This document shows positions 12,076-24,168 of a DNA stretch of 64,000 nucleotides, piece after piece. Within the stretch, counting starts at the first letter, position 1, and the number at the start of each line of letters is the position of its first letter. The position numbers and the translations under genes are program-made. The DNA is taken from the NCBI GenBank assembly GCA_004026145.2, contig CP034983.1:8788588-8852587 (forward strand), written 5' to 3'. The notes below the pieces were generated by a model that saw only the letters and a program-made list of their open reading frames with translations, did not search any database and was not told the DNA's origin. Source of the stretch: Takifugu bimaculatus. Taxonomy: Eukaryota; Chordata; Actinopteri; Tetraodontiformes; Tetraodontidae.

Positions 12076-13973
12076 CTACATGCGATGGATGTGGTCGCGA
12101 TCCACGAACTGCTTGAGGTTGTGCAGGTTGTCCCACCATTTGAAGAGGAAGGTCTCAGCAATGAGGCTGAACCAGGGGGTGATCTTCAGTTCCTGACGCT
12201 TGGCTTTCTCCAGCATCTCCTTCAGCTCCTTTTTACTAACATAACAGTGGCTTTTGATCTCGTTGGGGTCAGGATTCAGGTCCACGTTCTTTGAAGGGAT
12301 TCAAAAAGAGACGAAATCACCGAGAATCTCGACATAAACAACCACCTTCCCTGACATTTTCTAATACGCTGCACACTTACAGTCTGTTACGTGATTCATA
12401 TAGAGCATGCTAAAGCAGTTACCTTCTGCATGAAGAGGATGTAGTCAATCTCATGTTCCCCCCACACGCCATCTGACTGTGCTTTGTAGTGGATCCTGGT
12501 CAGGTATGTCATTTCATCGGGTGTCACCTGAGAGGTCAAGACAGGCGGTACAGTAATCTTATCAACCACTAAAGACGCGCCTGCATGCCGACACGCTCAC
12601 CTGCTCCACGGGGATGCCGAGCTCGGCTTTGAGCCTCCTCTGAGCAGCCCTCCTTACTCCGATTGCATCTTTCTCCTCCAACTCTCCATCAGTGTGTAAA
12701 GGATGACTGCAGCACGTGTTTGTGAAACAGCCTACACACACACACACAGTGCTTAGCCTCTTGTTGGGATCCACAGTTCAGAGTGGATCTGAGCACTATT
12801 TTGGGCCGTTTCAAATCTGGGACATTTCAGGATTTGTCACCGACCTGGAAACGTGATTTTGGCATCGGACCTCTGTTGTAAGAGCAGCTTCTCCTCGCTG
12901 TTGAAAATGAAGACGCTGAAAGCTCTGTGTAACAATCCTGGTGATACAAGCAGACTCCAGTAAAGAAGACAACTTGAGGGGAACAAAAACATGCGTGTAA
13001 AGATGAGCAGAGACGGCATTAAACCTTTGTCGATGTTGGAGTTAAGGTGGCAGTTCTTCTTGGTGTCGGCTCCGGTCTTGTGGTCATTTTCATCAATAAG
13101 GATGCACATCTCAGACAGAAGCTGCACCTGCTTCTCATCCAAGTGTTCCGTGTTTATCTCAGGCATTCTGAATGTGGCCTGTCTCTGTCTCACCTCACTG
13201 CAAACACAATGGACACTTTGTAAAAGCTACTATATAGACAGTATTCTTAACGTTTCACTTCTGTATAATAAGTCGCCTGTCAATTATCACATTTCAAAGT
13301 CTGTTGTAGGAAAATTAGTCTGCTCTTGAACAGCAAAATAACTGGAAATGTAATGCTATACTCAACAGGACTTTTTACACTTGAAATGCTAAAAATATTG
13401 ACTAGATCAAATATCAAACAGGAGTCTTTGGAGGCGCAAAGGTCAAAGTTCCTCAAGAACATCACAAATGTGAATCATTTGACCTATTATTAATATTTCA
13501 TGAACATTTTATTAAGTTCATAGCTTTTCCAGTTATTTTGTTCAGACAGATAAACGCCGACTGTCTCTTTACAAATGAATAAGAACCGAAGCTGACATTG
13601 TTTACAAAGTTGGCTTCTGTCAGCGTAAGAATGTTCTCAGGCTTTCAGCAGCCATCTTGAAAACGTGTACGTAAAATAAGAGCAGAGATACCTTATTAAT
13701 TTATTTTTTTTCATTCATTTTTTTTATCATTTTCTTTATGTTTGGTTTTGTTTACAGTTTTGTTCAGCGCCTGGTTATTTTAGCTGAGTTCTAAGAGCAT
13801 TAGCCGGAATTTGTCAATGAGGCTTATCTCCAGCGTGACCACCCTGCCATTGAGACAGGACGCGGTTGCAGCGCAGCTTACCTGGATGCAGCTCTGTCCC
13901 AGCCGGTGATGATCGAGCAGCTCGGTCTCAATGTGATCGGTGCAGCTTTACCTCCACGGTACATCCGGTACAT
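12076..13973 (-). CDS. idi1: Isopentenyl-diphosphate delta-isomerase 1
   Basis: Interconverts isopentenyl and dimethylallyl diphosphate in the isoprenoid/sterol pathway; a Nudix-fold enzyme found in peroxisomes and cytosol, with an alternative mitochondrial form. Coding exons from 5' to 3': 13973-13882, 13197-13025, 12937-12845, 12731-12601, 12527-12423, 12288-12076. All junction phases agree, giving 268 residues. The inner ATG (MPEINTEHLDEKQ) would give a 227-residue form, the usual vertebrate short length. The catalytic Cys segment FTNTCCSHPL and the catalytic Glu segment WGEHEIDYIL are present. The C-terminus HRM fits a weak peroxisomal PTS1 signal. The upstream exon adds a basic leader starting MYRMYRGGK, with two in-frame ATGs at 13973 and 13964, comparable in position to the mitochondrial leader of human IDI1. 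It is transcribed divergently from wdr37. Confidence 0.95.
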
Positions 13974-13977
13974 CCGG

Positions 13978-14030
13978 AGCCCCGCCCACAAAGGCCGCAC
14001 CATCGCCTGACCAAAACACAAGACCAATCA
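13978..14030 (-). promoter_or_regulatory. idi1: idi1 proximal promoter: GC box and CCAAT box
   Basis: On the minus strand a GTGGGCGGGGC-type GC box (13979-13989) and an inverted CCAAT box (TGATTGG, 14024-14030) lie just upstream of the first ATG. NF-Y and Sp1 sites typically accompany sterol-response elements in cholesterol-synthesis genes. I could not find a clean SRE, so sterol control is inference. Confidence 0.45.
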
Positions 14031-14792
14031 CAGGAAAAGTTACAGCGGATGGTGGGAAAACCAGGGAAGGATTTTACCGAGTCCGGATCGGAACATGTGC
14101 CGTGCCGTGCCCCCCCCCACACACACACACACACACACAACGTGTTCCCTGTCTGGACCCGCAGTTAACAGACATAATTGACAAATTAACACTGTTCCCA
14201 CTTTATAAGTTGATTTATTAAATATACAGTTGACATTGATAACTTGTCCTGTTTTTAGACGTCTTAGTGTGTCGTTTGGTTGCCTCTGCAGTAATTTTTG
14301 AGTGAAGCACTAGTTTTATGTCACCTGATCCAATTAATCGATGGCTCAGTTATTGTTCTCAGAATTGCCTTTAATTAATTAAAGCATTGCTATAAAAAGA
14401 ACTGGGCACTACATTAAGAATATATTATATGATTGTATGATAATTTAGATGCCTAAATGTTTTGCGTTGAGTGGTGAAATAGGTCCCAGTCCAGAAAGTC
14501 CATTACCCGTTTTTCGGGAAACATCAGACAGGCACGCGCCATCAGACCACTGCAAAGCACAACTCGCGCCACCCATCAACTCGACTTAAGTACGAACGGT
14601 TGCCTCCGTGTAGGGCATACAGATAAAGCGATTAAACTTTAACTATACTTACCCAATAATTATGTTGGGTTTCAGTCAGATAAATCGGGTGTTTTAACCG
14701 AGATTAAATTGGAGCTACAACGATATCGCACATCCTAGTTCTGCAGTCGAACAACCTAACCTGACTCCCCTCTGCTCTGGCCACAGGATTCT

Positions 14793-15166
14793 ATTGGTCG
14801 GTCGGTGTCGGCGCGGCAGCCTATTGGCTATCAAATTTGATACAGAAACCATGTGATACGGAAGTAAGTGCAGCAACAAAATAAGTGATGTGTCAAATTT
14901 TACATTATTCGGGATCTTTCTTGGTTACTGCTGTAGATTTTTAAGGACACATGCGGACATTTCCTTGGAAGTTAAAATCTGACAAGGTCATTTTTTCCTC
15001 CCCACATACACTATGAAACGCTGTAGACCAGAAATGTGAATATGTGTATAGGCAAAGAAAGTGGTGAGCTGTGTGCTTGGGAGCTAGCTTGTGCTAACAT
15101 TTAACATTTTCGATTGCACTCTTTAATCCGATATAAGACGTAATTCTACTGTGACAGTAGTAGCGG
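14793..15166 (+). promoter_or_regulatory. wdr37: Candidate wdr37 promoter and 5' UTR exon
   Basis: Two inverted CCAAT boxes (ATTGG at 14793 and 14823) lie in CpG-richer DNA. An ETS-like CGGAAGTAAG (about 14859) also reads as a donor (GTAAGT at 14864). A second donor candidate, GCG|GTGAGT, is at 15166. One of these probably ends a non-coding first exon joined to the acceptor at 15735. The choice cannot be made without transcripts. Confidence 0.4.
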
Positions 15167-15836
15167 TGAGTGAATCTGGCATTTCTCACCATAAAATGCT
15201 TTGTTGTGCGCAAGCTTGCATTATTTATTTATTGCTGTGGTTATTGAGCTGGACGCGTGTGGGAACGCAGGTCCTGAGGCATGTTAATGTACATCAAGTA
15301 TACGTATTACATACTTACATACTTACCCAGTAAAATCTGGCGTATTCTGGCAAGTTTTATCAACAAATGCTTGACGCTTTATCATAGATTTTTACCTGAC
15401 TTTAACCTTTTATTTAGTCATCATTGATGGTTGTGTTATTTTAGCACATGAATTTAACACTAACAGTTAACATGAATGTGAGATATATATAAAACCTCTG
15501 TTGTAAAACATGTTTTAGTAAATCAGAAACATAATTATTAAATAAAGATTCACACTCACACAAAAAATCTGCAAAGGTTGTATTTTTTAGTGTAAATCAT
15601 GCATATACTTTATTATATATTTAAGGTGCAGAACGAATACCAAATGTTATGAAAGTAGTATCAGTGGCAACAAATCAAAAGTTTGTCAGAAATTACACTT
15701 GCTTCTTTTTTTTCTTTTTTTTAATCTGCATACAGGTGCTGACAGCAAAGTAACCAGTGAGTGAGCCGGGTTTCTTTTGCCCCGAAACTCAGGTAAGACC
15801 AAAGCAGGGGGCGGGGCCTCTCACCAGGTGGGAGGG

Positions 15837-15991
15837 ATGCCTGGAGAGGGCGGAAGCACCAGCGGCTCTGCCTTGGCCGGCCGTCACCCTAAACAGAAGC
15901 GCAAGGCTCACAGTTTATCTATCCGGCGCACCAACAGCACAGAGGAGAGACCTCTAGGCATCCTAAGAGGAGATATGCTGGAGGGACAGGT

Positions 15992-16047
<56 letters not shown>

Positions 16048-19000
16048 CTTCTGGGGAAACAATCCAATGTTTATATATGCAGGTAACACTCTGATTTATC
16101 AGATCTCCTTTAAATCATTTGGATTTTCAGTTGTGTTGTGAGGCTGTTGTTTCTTAGAACAGTACCGGCTGGTTGAGCAGCATTGTTTACACTTTTTAAC
16201 TGGTATTTTGACATAGAAGAGTCCATGTTACAGTGCATTTATGAGATTTATTTCCTCTTGTAAGAAAGTTGTGTTTGTTAGCTAGCTGTACTATGTTATT
16301 ATGGATTAAAGTGGCTTACCGTATTTTGTATTTACGTTTTAATGCTCTTTGTGGTCTTTTCAGCCCTGAAATAGTGCCGATCTACTTTAAGTTGTTTCTT
16401 CTTTAGAAAAAAAAAAATCACTGTCTTCAAAAATTCTTCTTCTTCTTCAAAAATCAACATCTTCAAAGTTGTGCTATATAATATCTAGAAAAAAAAAATC
16501 AATTTGAGCTTATTTCTAGCAGCATTTGCCTGGGCAGTTTTTTGTCAAATGCACACTTTGAAACTTGTGTTCTAAAATAATAAAGGGCCTACTGTTTGAT
16601 CAGGAACATCCTGGTTGTTAAGCTTTGGGAGTTGGCTGTCGCCTGACTATTGATCTCTCGGATATTTCTTGCTTTAAAAGGTTTCAGGTGTTCCCACATT
16701 GTCTTCATATCTGAGGAGAATCAATGGGAACATTGTACAATAGCATTTGTAGTAAAATGTAATGATAAATAGTACAAAAAGATGTGGATAGATAACAAGT
16801 GCAGTAGAATGAAGCACGTCTTTTCAAAGGAGGTTTAACGTGCCAAAGTGAATTCAGAATGTAATGAAATAGCAACTAAACACTTGTATTACAATACACT
16901 TCTTTTTATCCGTATCTAGTAAAGAAAAAATTCTAAAACAGCAGGCCTTGATTTGTCCAGAGCTGTTTACTTTCTCTTCTTGACAGTGTCATTGTATTAC
17001 CGTCCACTCGAACTAGGGCTCAGTTTACACCGACCTGTTGTCTCATCAAGTTTTAATATGCCCCTGCTTGTCCGGGTCTGATTAGTCTTTTCAACAGGTC
17101 TTTTTCATACTGCCACTATGTCCCACGCTGTTTCCGTTCCCATTCTGTCCTGACCAGGAGTCCCTCCTGCTTCATGCTGCACCATTATTTCATACCTTAC
17201 ACCTCCAAATCCCAGTACTCTGCTGCTGCTTATGTCAGAAACGAGCATTGAGTTCACAAAGGCTGACTAGTGTTTGCCGAGTTATAAAGTGCGGACAAGT
17301 GGGTGTGACAGAGCGATCAGTTGCTTGACATCACTGCGGTTAACTGTTGGGAGAAAGAGTAACAGGAGAGGGTTTATTCTCTCGTCTCTCAGGCAGACCA
17401 GAGAAACACACAGCAGCTCTCAAGATGAGCTGTCAGACTCAGCTTTTGCCCTCCATTGTTTCCCTGACAGCCTTTTGCCCTTGTCGAGTGTAGACTGGTG
17501 GTCATCTGATATGAATTCATCATGGAGGTAAGTCAGGCACTGGTGCTTGACTGGTCTCAAACTGGTTGTGTGGTAGTTAGTTTGTAGGTCGTAGAAGTTC
17601 GACAGTTGTCTGTGAATGAAAAGTGTCACCTCTGTCGGCCACTTTTGCTTTGTCTTGAAGTAGTCTGCAAAAAATGACCTTTTCTTAAATGGAATATATA
17701 TGTCAGGTGTTACTGTAAACATGTGTTAGTTGATAGTTGTCATGCTGGAAGGTTGGATTTTGCTGTCTTTTGAAGGAGTTTTGATATTTAGATCACGAGC
17801 ACCACTACATGATATATTATCCCGTTGTCGTGTGTGGCCTCTCTAATAGTTCCCACCTTGTGAAAATGAGGTTTTACACTTGTAGAACTGAGTAATTTGA
17901 GTAGTTAGAACAATGTTCTGCGTTAACTTTGTTGTCGTTGATTTTTGTTGTTGTTCGTGTGTCCAGGACTCCAAGCTGCCCCTTTCCTTACGGAACAACC
18001 TTCTGGACCTGTTCAGCCAGATTGAACGCGAGTTTGAAAACCTCTACATCGAGAATATTGAACGTAAGTGGCCGATGAAGAACGTCAGCGGCGCGAGCGC
18101 GGCTCCCCGCATCGATCGTCAGGTGTTGATTAACCGAGCGGCATTTGCTCGCCGATGAACCGCCACTGTGCTAACATTACAGTGCGCCGGGAAATTGACT
18201 CCCTGAATGAGCGTTTGACTGGAGATGGACAGACTGTTGAGGGGGGAGATCCCAGCAAGGGAGTCCTGAAAACAAAAGGTGCAGTATTTTCTCCTCAGGC
18301 TGCCTTTGTAGAGTTAACCAATGCTCCTCTATGTTGGATTTAAAATGCTGTTATGCTGTCATTAATAAATCACCTGTCATTAATTATTTACAACATTTGG
18401 GAACAGGGTTTTTAAGATCCTTTATTGATTCAGTTTTATGTTTACAGTGGCCAGATAATGTGTGCAAAGCTTTTGGAATTTCATGGGGGGGTTTGCATTT
18501 TGTAACCGTTTCCAGCTTCTGTAACCCAACAGGCACATTCTTCTTGTGCAGAGAAAACCTAAAAAGGTTGAGCTGTTTTTAATCAGATTAGCTGTAGTCC
18601 ACTCCTAACTTCATTTTCCTTACAAGGTATGCTAATACCTTGAAGCATTTTTGAAGGGGGGGTGGTCATTAACTCAGACGTTCACTCATATTTCCAGTCT
18701 TGAGTTTTATGGTTGTTCTCAATAACAGAATGAAAGATCAGAATTTTCTGCCAGTTACAATCATTTTCTCAATATCCTCGATGAGATGAACATTGCTGTC
18801 GAATTAATGAAGAAAACCATGAAATTCCTAAAGGTCCACATGCTTTTTCTTGATTTTAATCCCGCTCTGAGCAACATATGTACAGAACCAGAATATCTTT
18901 CAGTCTATTCAGGACAGGACATGTGTACACAACCATCTGCATATTTGCTCTGGCATTAAGTCAAACTCCAATAAATATAGTGTGAGAACCTTAAATTAGT

Positions 19001-22000
19001 GTGCAGGTCAGGTCATTAGTACCCAGAGGTGAGGAATTGTGATGTATATATGACAGGATGATCTCTTCCAACTAAACAAATGAAGCAAATAACAGCCAGT
19101 AGCTCAGGAACACACAAGGTTCAGACTTGCCTCCTATTTTCATGTTGTTGTTTGTGTCTCCAAAAACAGCCAGTCACAGCACGAGCCAACTGTCACAGAA
19201 GCTGAAGACTACCTATAAAGCCTCAACCAGCAAGGTATGATAACTCTGTGGCTCATAAAGTAGCGTTACGCTAGGTAAAACATAGACAAATGGCCAGTTT
19301 TGACTTTAAGGGGATTTGAGATATTGAGTTGCAGTAACATTAATAAGCCGAATCACAACGAACCCTTTGACATTGTCCTTTTTAATGTTTTGCTGATGTA
19401 GTGCTTGTACACTTTCCACGGAAAAATAGGTGGACCTTGCAACTTCAGTGTGGCCACATGGGAGTTGTGGGGCGGAGATTCATGGGTAACTTCCTGAATG
19501 CTCTGTTTGTCACTAAGAATTGTGGGGGACTGCTGTGGGCTGAGTCTGTCCTTAACTACAGTCTGACCTTGACTCCTCATCTCTTCTCTGCTCCGTGCCC
19601 TCCGTCTGGGTGAACAGCTTCATTTGGAAATACTAACAGAGTTTTATTGAGAGGAATAGACAAGTCATAACTGTAAAGCTTTTTTTTTTTTTTTTACAAG
19701 GAAATATTCAAGGATTCATGTTGGACCTGGACTACTTTGGCAGCCTCTTCAATCCAGAATATAGAAATACAGCGAAATACAGAATATTTGTGTGTTTTGA
19801 GAGCTCTCTATTTGTTTTATACCTGAGAGTAACCTTACTGTGACTCAACGGACGCAGTTAATTCCCACAAATGACTTTCAACGGCACTTGAAAGTCAGGC
19901 TCAAGGGAGACCTTGAGAGATTAACCTCCTGACGGAAGCACAATAAACTCTGTCTGTTGACTACACAGGTGGGATTGGGCTCTAATAATCTGCACTAACT
20001 TCATCCTCACTGACTTCAGTGGGTAGAAAGAGAGTTTACATTAAAATGCCCGTGCGCTTCGCTGCTGCCTCTAACGACGCCCATTAATCCTGCGGTGCTG
20101 TGGTCAGCTGTTGCGCTTCTCAGCTGCATGCGCAGAGAAGGTTGTTGCTGCACCCTCACAACTGAAAGCACAGGTCAAGGTTGCAGCCAGCAAAGGTGTC
20201 TCAGCAGGCGCCCTGGGTGGTCTTAGCTGAAACCAGATTTTAATCTATATATGTCCAATTTGTGGCGCCAAGTCTTAATATTTCGGCTGTAGTAGTGACG
20301 TTTTGTTAGTCTTCAGTCTGCGTTGATGAGAGTTCTTTGACCTCTTCTTGGTACCATTCATTTTGGCTGGTTGGAAAAGTGCCGAATGTTCCTAATAGTG
20401 ATTCTTTTTATAGAGATTTAGTGACTGAAGATCCAAAACGATCCGAGAGTTTTTGTGCGGCAGCCTAAAGGGAGGCCAACAATACTTAGGGCAACAAGCG
20501 GCAGATATTTCCTTTCTGATGATCATATTTAGTGCATACATATTTAATATGCAGCCTTCTTTAATCTGAGTTTGATCTTTAATCTCCGTCCTCCCTGCTC
20601 AGATTGTATCCAGCTTTAAAGCCACCACAGGATCTCGAGCTTTGTGCCAGCTGCTCAAGGAGTATGTGGGGCACAGGGATGGAATCTGGGACCTGAGCGT
20701 TGCCCGAACTCAGCCCGTGGTACTGGGGACGGCCTCTGCAGGTTCAGCTGTTGTTTTTCTGGCTAACTAAACATTTAATGATCTTGCATTATTAAACGAG
20801 AGTAAAACATCATGAATGAAGCTACCGCAGTTAATATATTACTGATATCAACCTCAGCTCAGTGCATCCAGATTTAGGGGTTTTATTGTGTCACGTTCTT
20901 CCCTCACAGATCATTCAGCTCTGCTGTGGAGTATAGAGACTGGGAAATGTCTGCTGAGGTATGCTGGCCATGCAGGATCAGGTAATAATATCAAAGGCTC
21001 ACGCGTTTCTAAACTGTTGCTATTGTTTTGTTCACCGGGACTGCTAACATGAAGTTTATGCTAGCGTCTTGTTCCTGTAATAGTAATAATACAAGAATAA
21101 CAAGGAAGAATTAATCGGGTTTTACGCCGTTTATGCTTGGAACTGGCGGGTTTATGTCCTGTTCTCATCTCGTCCCTGTTGTCCTCCTCACAGTCAACTC
21201 TATCAAGTTCCACCCCACGGAGCAGATGGCCCTCACAGGTACCTACTTGACTTCTGTCACTAATCCGTTCCTGCTCTGTTGTCTCCAGCACTTAGTTTTC
21301 TGTTGATCTGACTATTTGCTCTCCGTGTGTCGATGTTGCCCCCAGCCTCTGGGGACCAGACGGCTCACATCTGGCGCTACATGGTGCAGCTTCCTGCCCC
21401 CCAGCCTCCACCAGATGTCAGCGTGAGCGACTCTTTCCTGTCCTTCTGAGGCAGTCACTCTATCATGGAGAATTTCAGAGGATATTACAACATATATTCA
21501 CACAAAATGAGTTTTTGTTCCTGCAGGTATATGGATGAATAGATAGAATTGCTCTGTCTTGTGTGTCGTTCACCCGCAGGCGCTGTGCGATGACGACCAA
21601 GACTCTTCGGATAGAGAAGAGGGGGAGGTGGACGGCGAGGGGCTTTGTGAGGTCCCCACCGTTAGGGTCGCTACAACGACCCTGAAAAGTCACCAGGGGG
21701 TTGTGATCGCAGCTGACTGGTTGGTCGGAGGCCGCCAAGTGGTCACAGCTTCCTGGGATCGTGCTGCCAACCTGTACGAGGTGGAGACGTCTGAACTGGT
21801 TCACACGCTGACAGGTCAGTAACCAGTATCACTTGGTAGACCTTTATACATTTGTTGTTGGAAAAACAATGGAAAACTTCCCAAAAATCAATCGGGCTTA
21901 TGATCAACCCGCAAAGGCACTGAGATTAAGATTTTTACAAGCGAGTTTTTTTTAGTTGTAAACCAGATCACTCAGATAACCGACCAGAGGAGATGAACAG

Positions 22001-24168
22001 ATGATTAGCTTCAATTGATAAGTTCGGTCAACACAAAAGGCAGAAAAAGGATTGTCTGTTTTTCTTAAAAATGTCTTCTATACATGTAAAGATGTTGATA
22101 TAATCATAGCAACCATAACACAGGTGCAGTGAAGATGCCCCTGTTACGGATGAATGTTTGGCTTTGGTGATTTTGAGGGAATTCTGTTATTGTGTGCTTG
22201 TGGTCAGGACATGATCAAGAGCTGACCCACTGCTGCACCCACCCTACCCAGCGTCTGGTGGTCACTTCCTCCAGAGACACCACCTTCAGGCTGTGGGACT
22301 TCAGAGACCCGTCCATCCACTCTGTCAACGTCTTCCAGGGGCACACAGAGTGAGTCTGACCCTGTGCTCCGTATCCTGGCTGCAGTCCTATTTTAGTCCA
22401 CAGGGTGGTGCTCTAACATCTCCAAACTCTTTCTGAATGTTTCTTCAACTGAAATCTTTTTTTCTGTGCACCATTATTTTACTTTTGCTCTAAGCTAAAT
22501 CCTCTGTTTGCATCTCATTTACAGAGAACTTCTCCTCGCTGTCGTTTCTTCAACATTTCCCCTCCACTCTCTCTCCTGTTCATTTATCTCTTTCTTTTGT
22601 GTTAATCCTCCACTCCTTATAATTTGCCACTTGCACATGCCGTTAACGCTCAGCTGCAGACGTTCATTTCAAAATGGTGATTGTCAGGCTCGCTTGTGCC
22701 GTTCGGTGGCAGCTCTCTTTTAAAACAAGTGTGTGTGTGTGTGTGTGTGTGTGCGCGTCTGCTGGCTGGTCTTTGATTGCAAGTGGGGGTGGGATTACAT
22801 AGAACTCATTATGTCCGATCTTAACATGTATAATTCCTGCAGATCCACTTTAATTCTCTGTCATAGACAATTGCTGTAATGAGATTAAGCTGCAGTCTTT
22901 CACAGTTAACAGCAGCCCTCCTCTTTTCTCTCTCCTCATCCCTCTTTCTTTCCCACAAGGCCATCCATGGGGTGAAAAGTGGGAGCTTGTAGAGACGTGC
23001 TGCTCCGTCTGAGACAGCTAGAAACTCTCAAACAGAAATATGAAATCTGAGAGATGTTTCAGAGTAAAACTTTCAGCTCTCAGTGATTCACCGAGTGAGA
23101 GTTTCCGAACAAACAAGTCATTAAATCAATTAATTTAAAAAGAATATTGTATTGAGGGGTGGTTAAAGGACTGGTTTGTTCTTCATTGGTGATGGTTTTC
23201 CTCTGCCTCTTTAAATTTGCTGACATGTTTGAAAGTCTACGGAAATACTGGCTTATGCCTGTGGGTGGACGTGCGTTATAGTGTTTGACTTTGTGACCTT
23301 ACACTAGACCCACATCAGTACTTACGTTTGCCATTTAGAGTTATTTTAACTCTGAGCCCATTTAGTAACTGGCAACATTATGGGCAAAATTTCTAGGATT
23401 TGAGTTTACTTGTGTTTTAAAATCTAGAGTGTCCAGCTCCCGGAGGGCAACAATCTAGCTGGGATTTCTGTTTTTCCAGGCATCTGTGGAGGAAGTGGAA
23501 CGTTTCATTTTCTCCAAGAAGTCCCGCCCCTCTGGTTTTACTTTACTCCCAACTGACGCCTTTATTATGCGTATGTGTGTTCCTGGTTTGCAGCACGGTG
23601 ACATCGGCGGTGTTCACGGTGGGTGACAACGTGGTTTCGGGAAGTGACGACCGCACTGTCAAAGTGTGGGATTTGAAGAACATGAGGTCACCCATAGCAA
23701 CCATCCGCACTGACTCAGCTGTGAACAGGTAATATACCAACCATAAACTACAAAGTGTAGCAGTAATAAGGTCACATCCGAGGTTTTATTTAGGCTACGG
23801 CGCTATAATTTTAGTGAGACGATGTTACGTCTGGCTCCTCTTTCAGGATCAGCGTCTCTGCCAACCAGAGGATCATCGCTCTTCCACATGACAACCGCCA
23901 GGTCCGACTGTTCGACATGAGCGGCGTGAGGCTGGCCAGGCTGCCACGCAGCAACAGAATGGTGAGAACCGACTGACTGAGGAAGCGACAGCCCGAGCGC
24001 CCGTAAACTGAGCCATTGCTTGGGTGTGTCGTGCAGGGCCACAGGCGGATGGTGTGTTGCACAGCCTGGAACGAAGAGAACCAGTCGTGCAACCTGTTCA
24101 CCTGCGGCTTCGATCGCCAGGCCATCGGCTGGAACATCAACATCCCCGCCTTGCTGCAGGAGAAGTGA
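15837..24168 (+). CDS. wdr37: WD repeat-containing protein 37
   Basis: A WD40 beta-propeller protein, known to partner PACS proteins and linked in human to a neuro-oculo-cardio-genitourinary syndrome. Coding exons: 15837-15989, 17967-18063, 18183-18278, 19170-19234, 20603-20741, 20910-20981, 21194-21238, 21346-21422, 21580-21814, 22208-22349, 23594-23728, 23847-23961, 24037-24168. All phases agree, giving 500 residues (human about 494). The N-terminal exon has a basic Ser-rich stretch (KQKRKAHSLSIRRTNS), then a coiled-coil-like segment (QIEREFENLYIENIE), then WD repeats (GHRDGIWDLSVA, TASWDRAANLYEVET, SGSDDRTVKVWDLKN). The C-terminus is GWNINIPALLQEK. The start is the ATG at 15837, because its reading MPGEGGSTSG aligns with the family N-terminus and the exon opens at 15736 after a long pyrimidine tract. 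An acidic insert (DDDQDSSDREEGEVDGEG) lies at 21580. Confidence 0.96.
15997..16044 (+). repeat. (CA)n microsatellite beside a wdr37 5' splice site
   Basis: About 24 CA units start 8 bases after the donor of the first wdr37 coding exon. The rest of this 2-kb intron (16045-17966) has no recognised element. Confidence 0.95.
22300..23146 (+). repeat. Inverted-repeat arm 1 (wdr37 exon end plus intron)
   Basis: From the 3' part of the wdr37 exon ending at 22349 through about 800 bases of the next intron, the sequence recurs in reverse complement at 26303-27150 with few differences. A (GT)n tract at 22730-22752 is shared but differs in length and interruptions. The loop between the arms holds the last three wdr37 exons. 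Confidence 0.93.

Noticed and set aside
15757..15836. Upstream in-frame extension of wdr37 before the ATG at 15837
   Set aside because: It lacks an ATG start, and family N-termini begin at the MPGE-type start. It is best read as 5' UTR.
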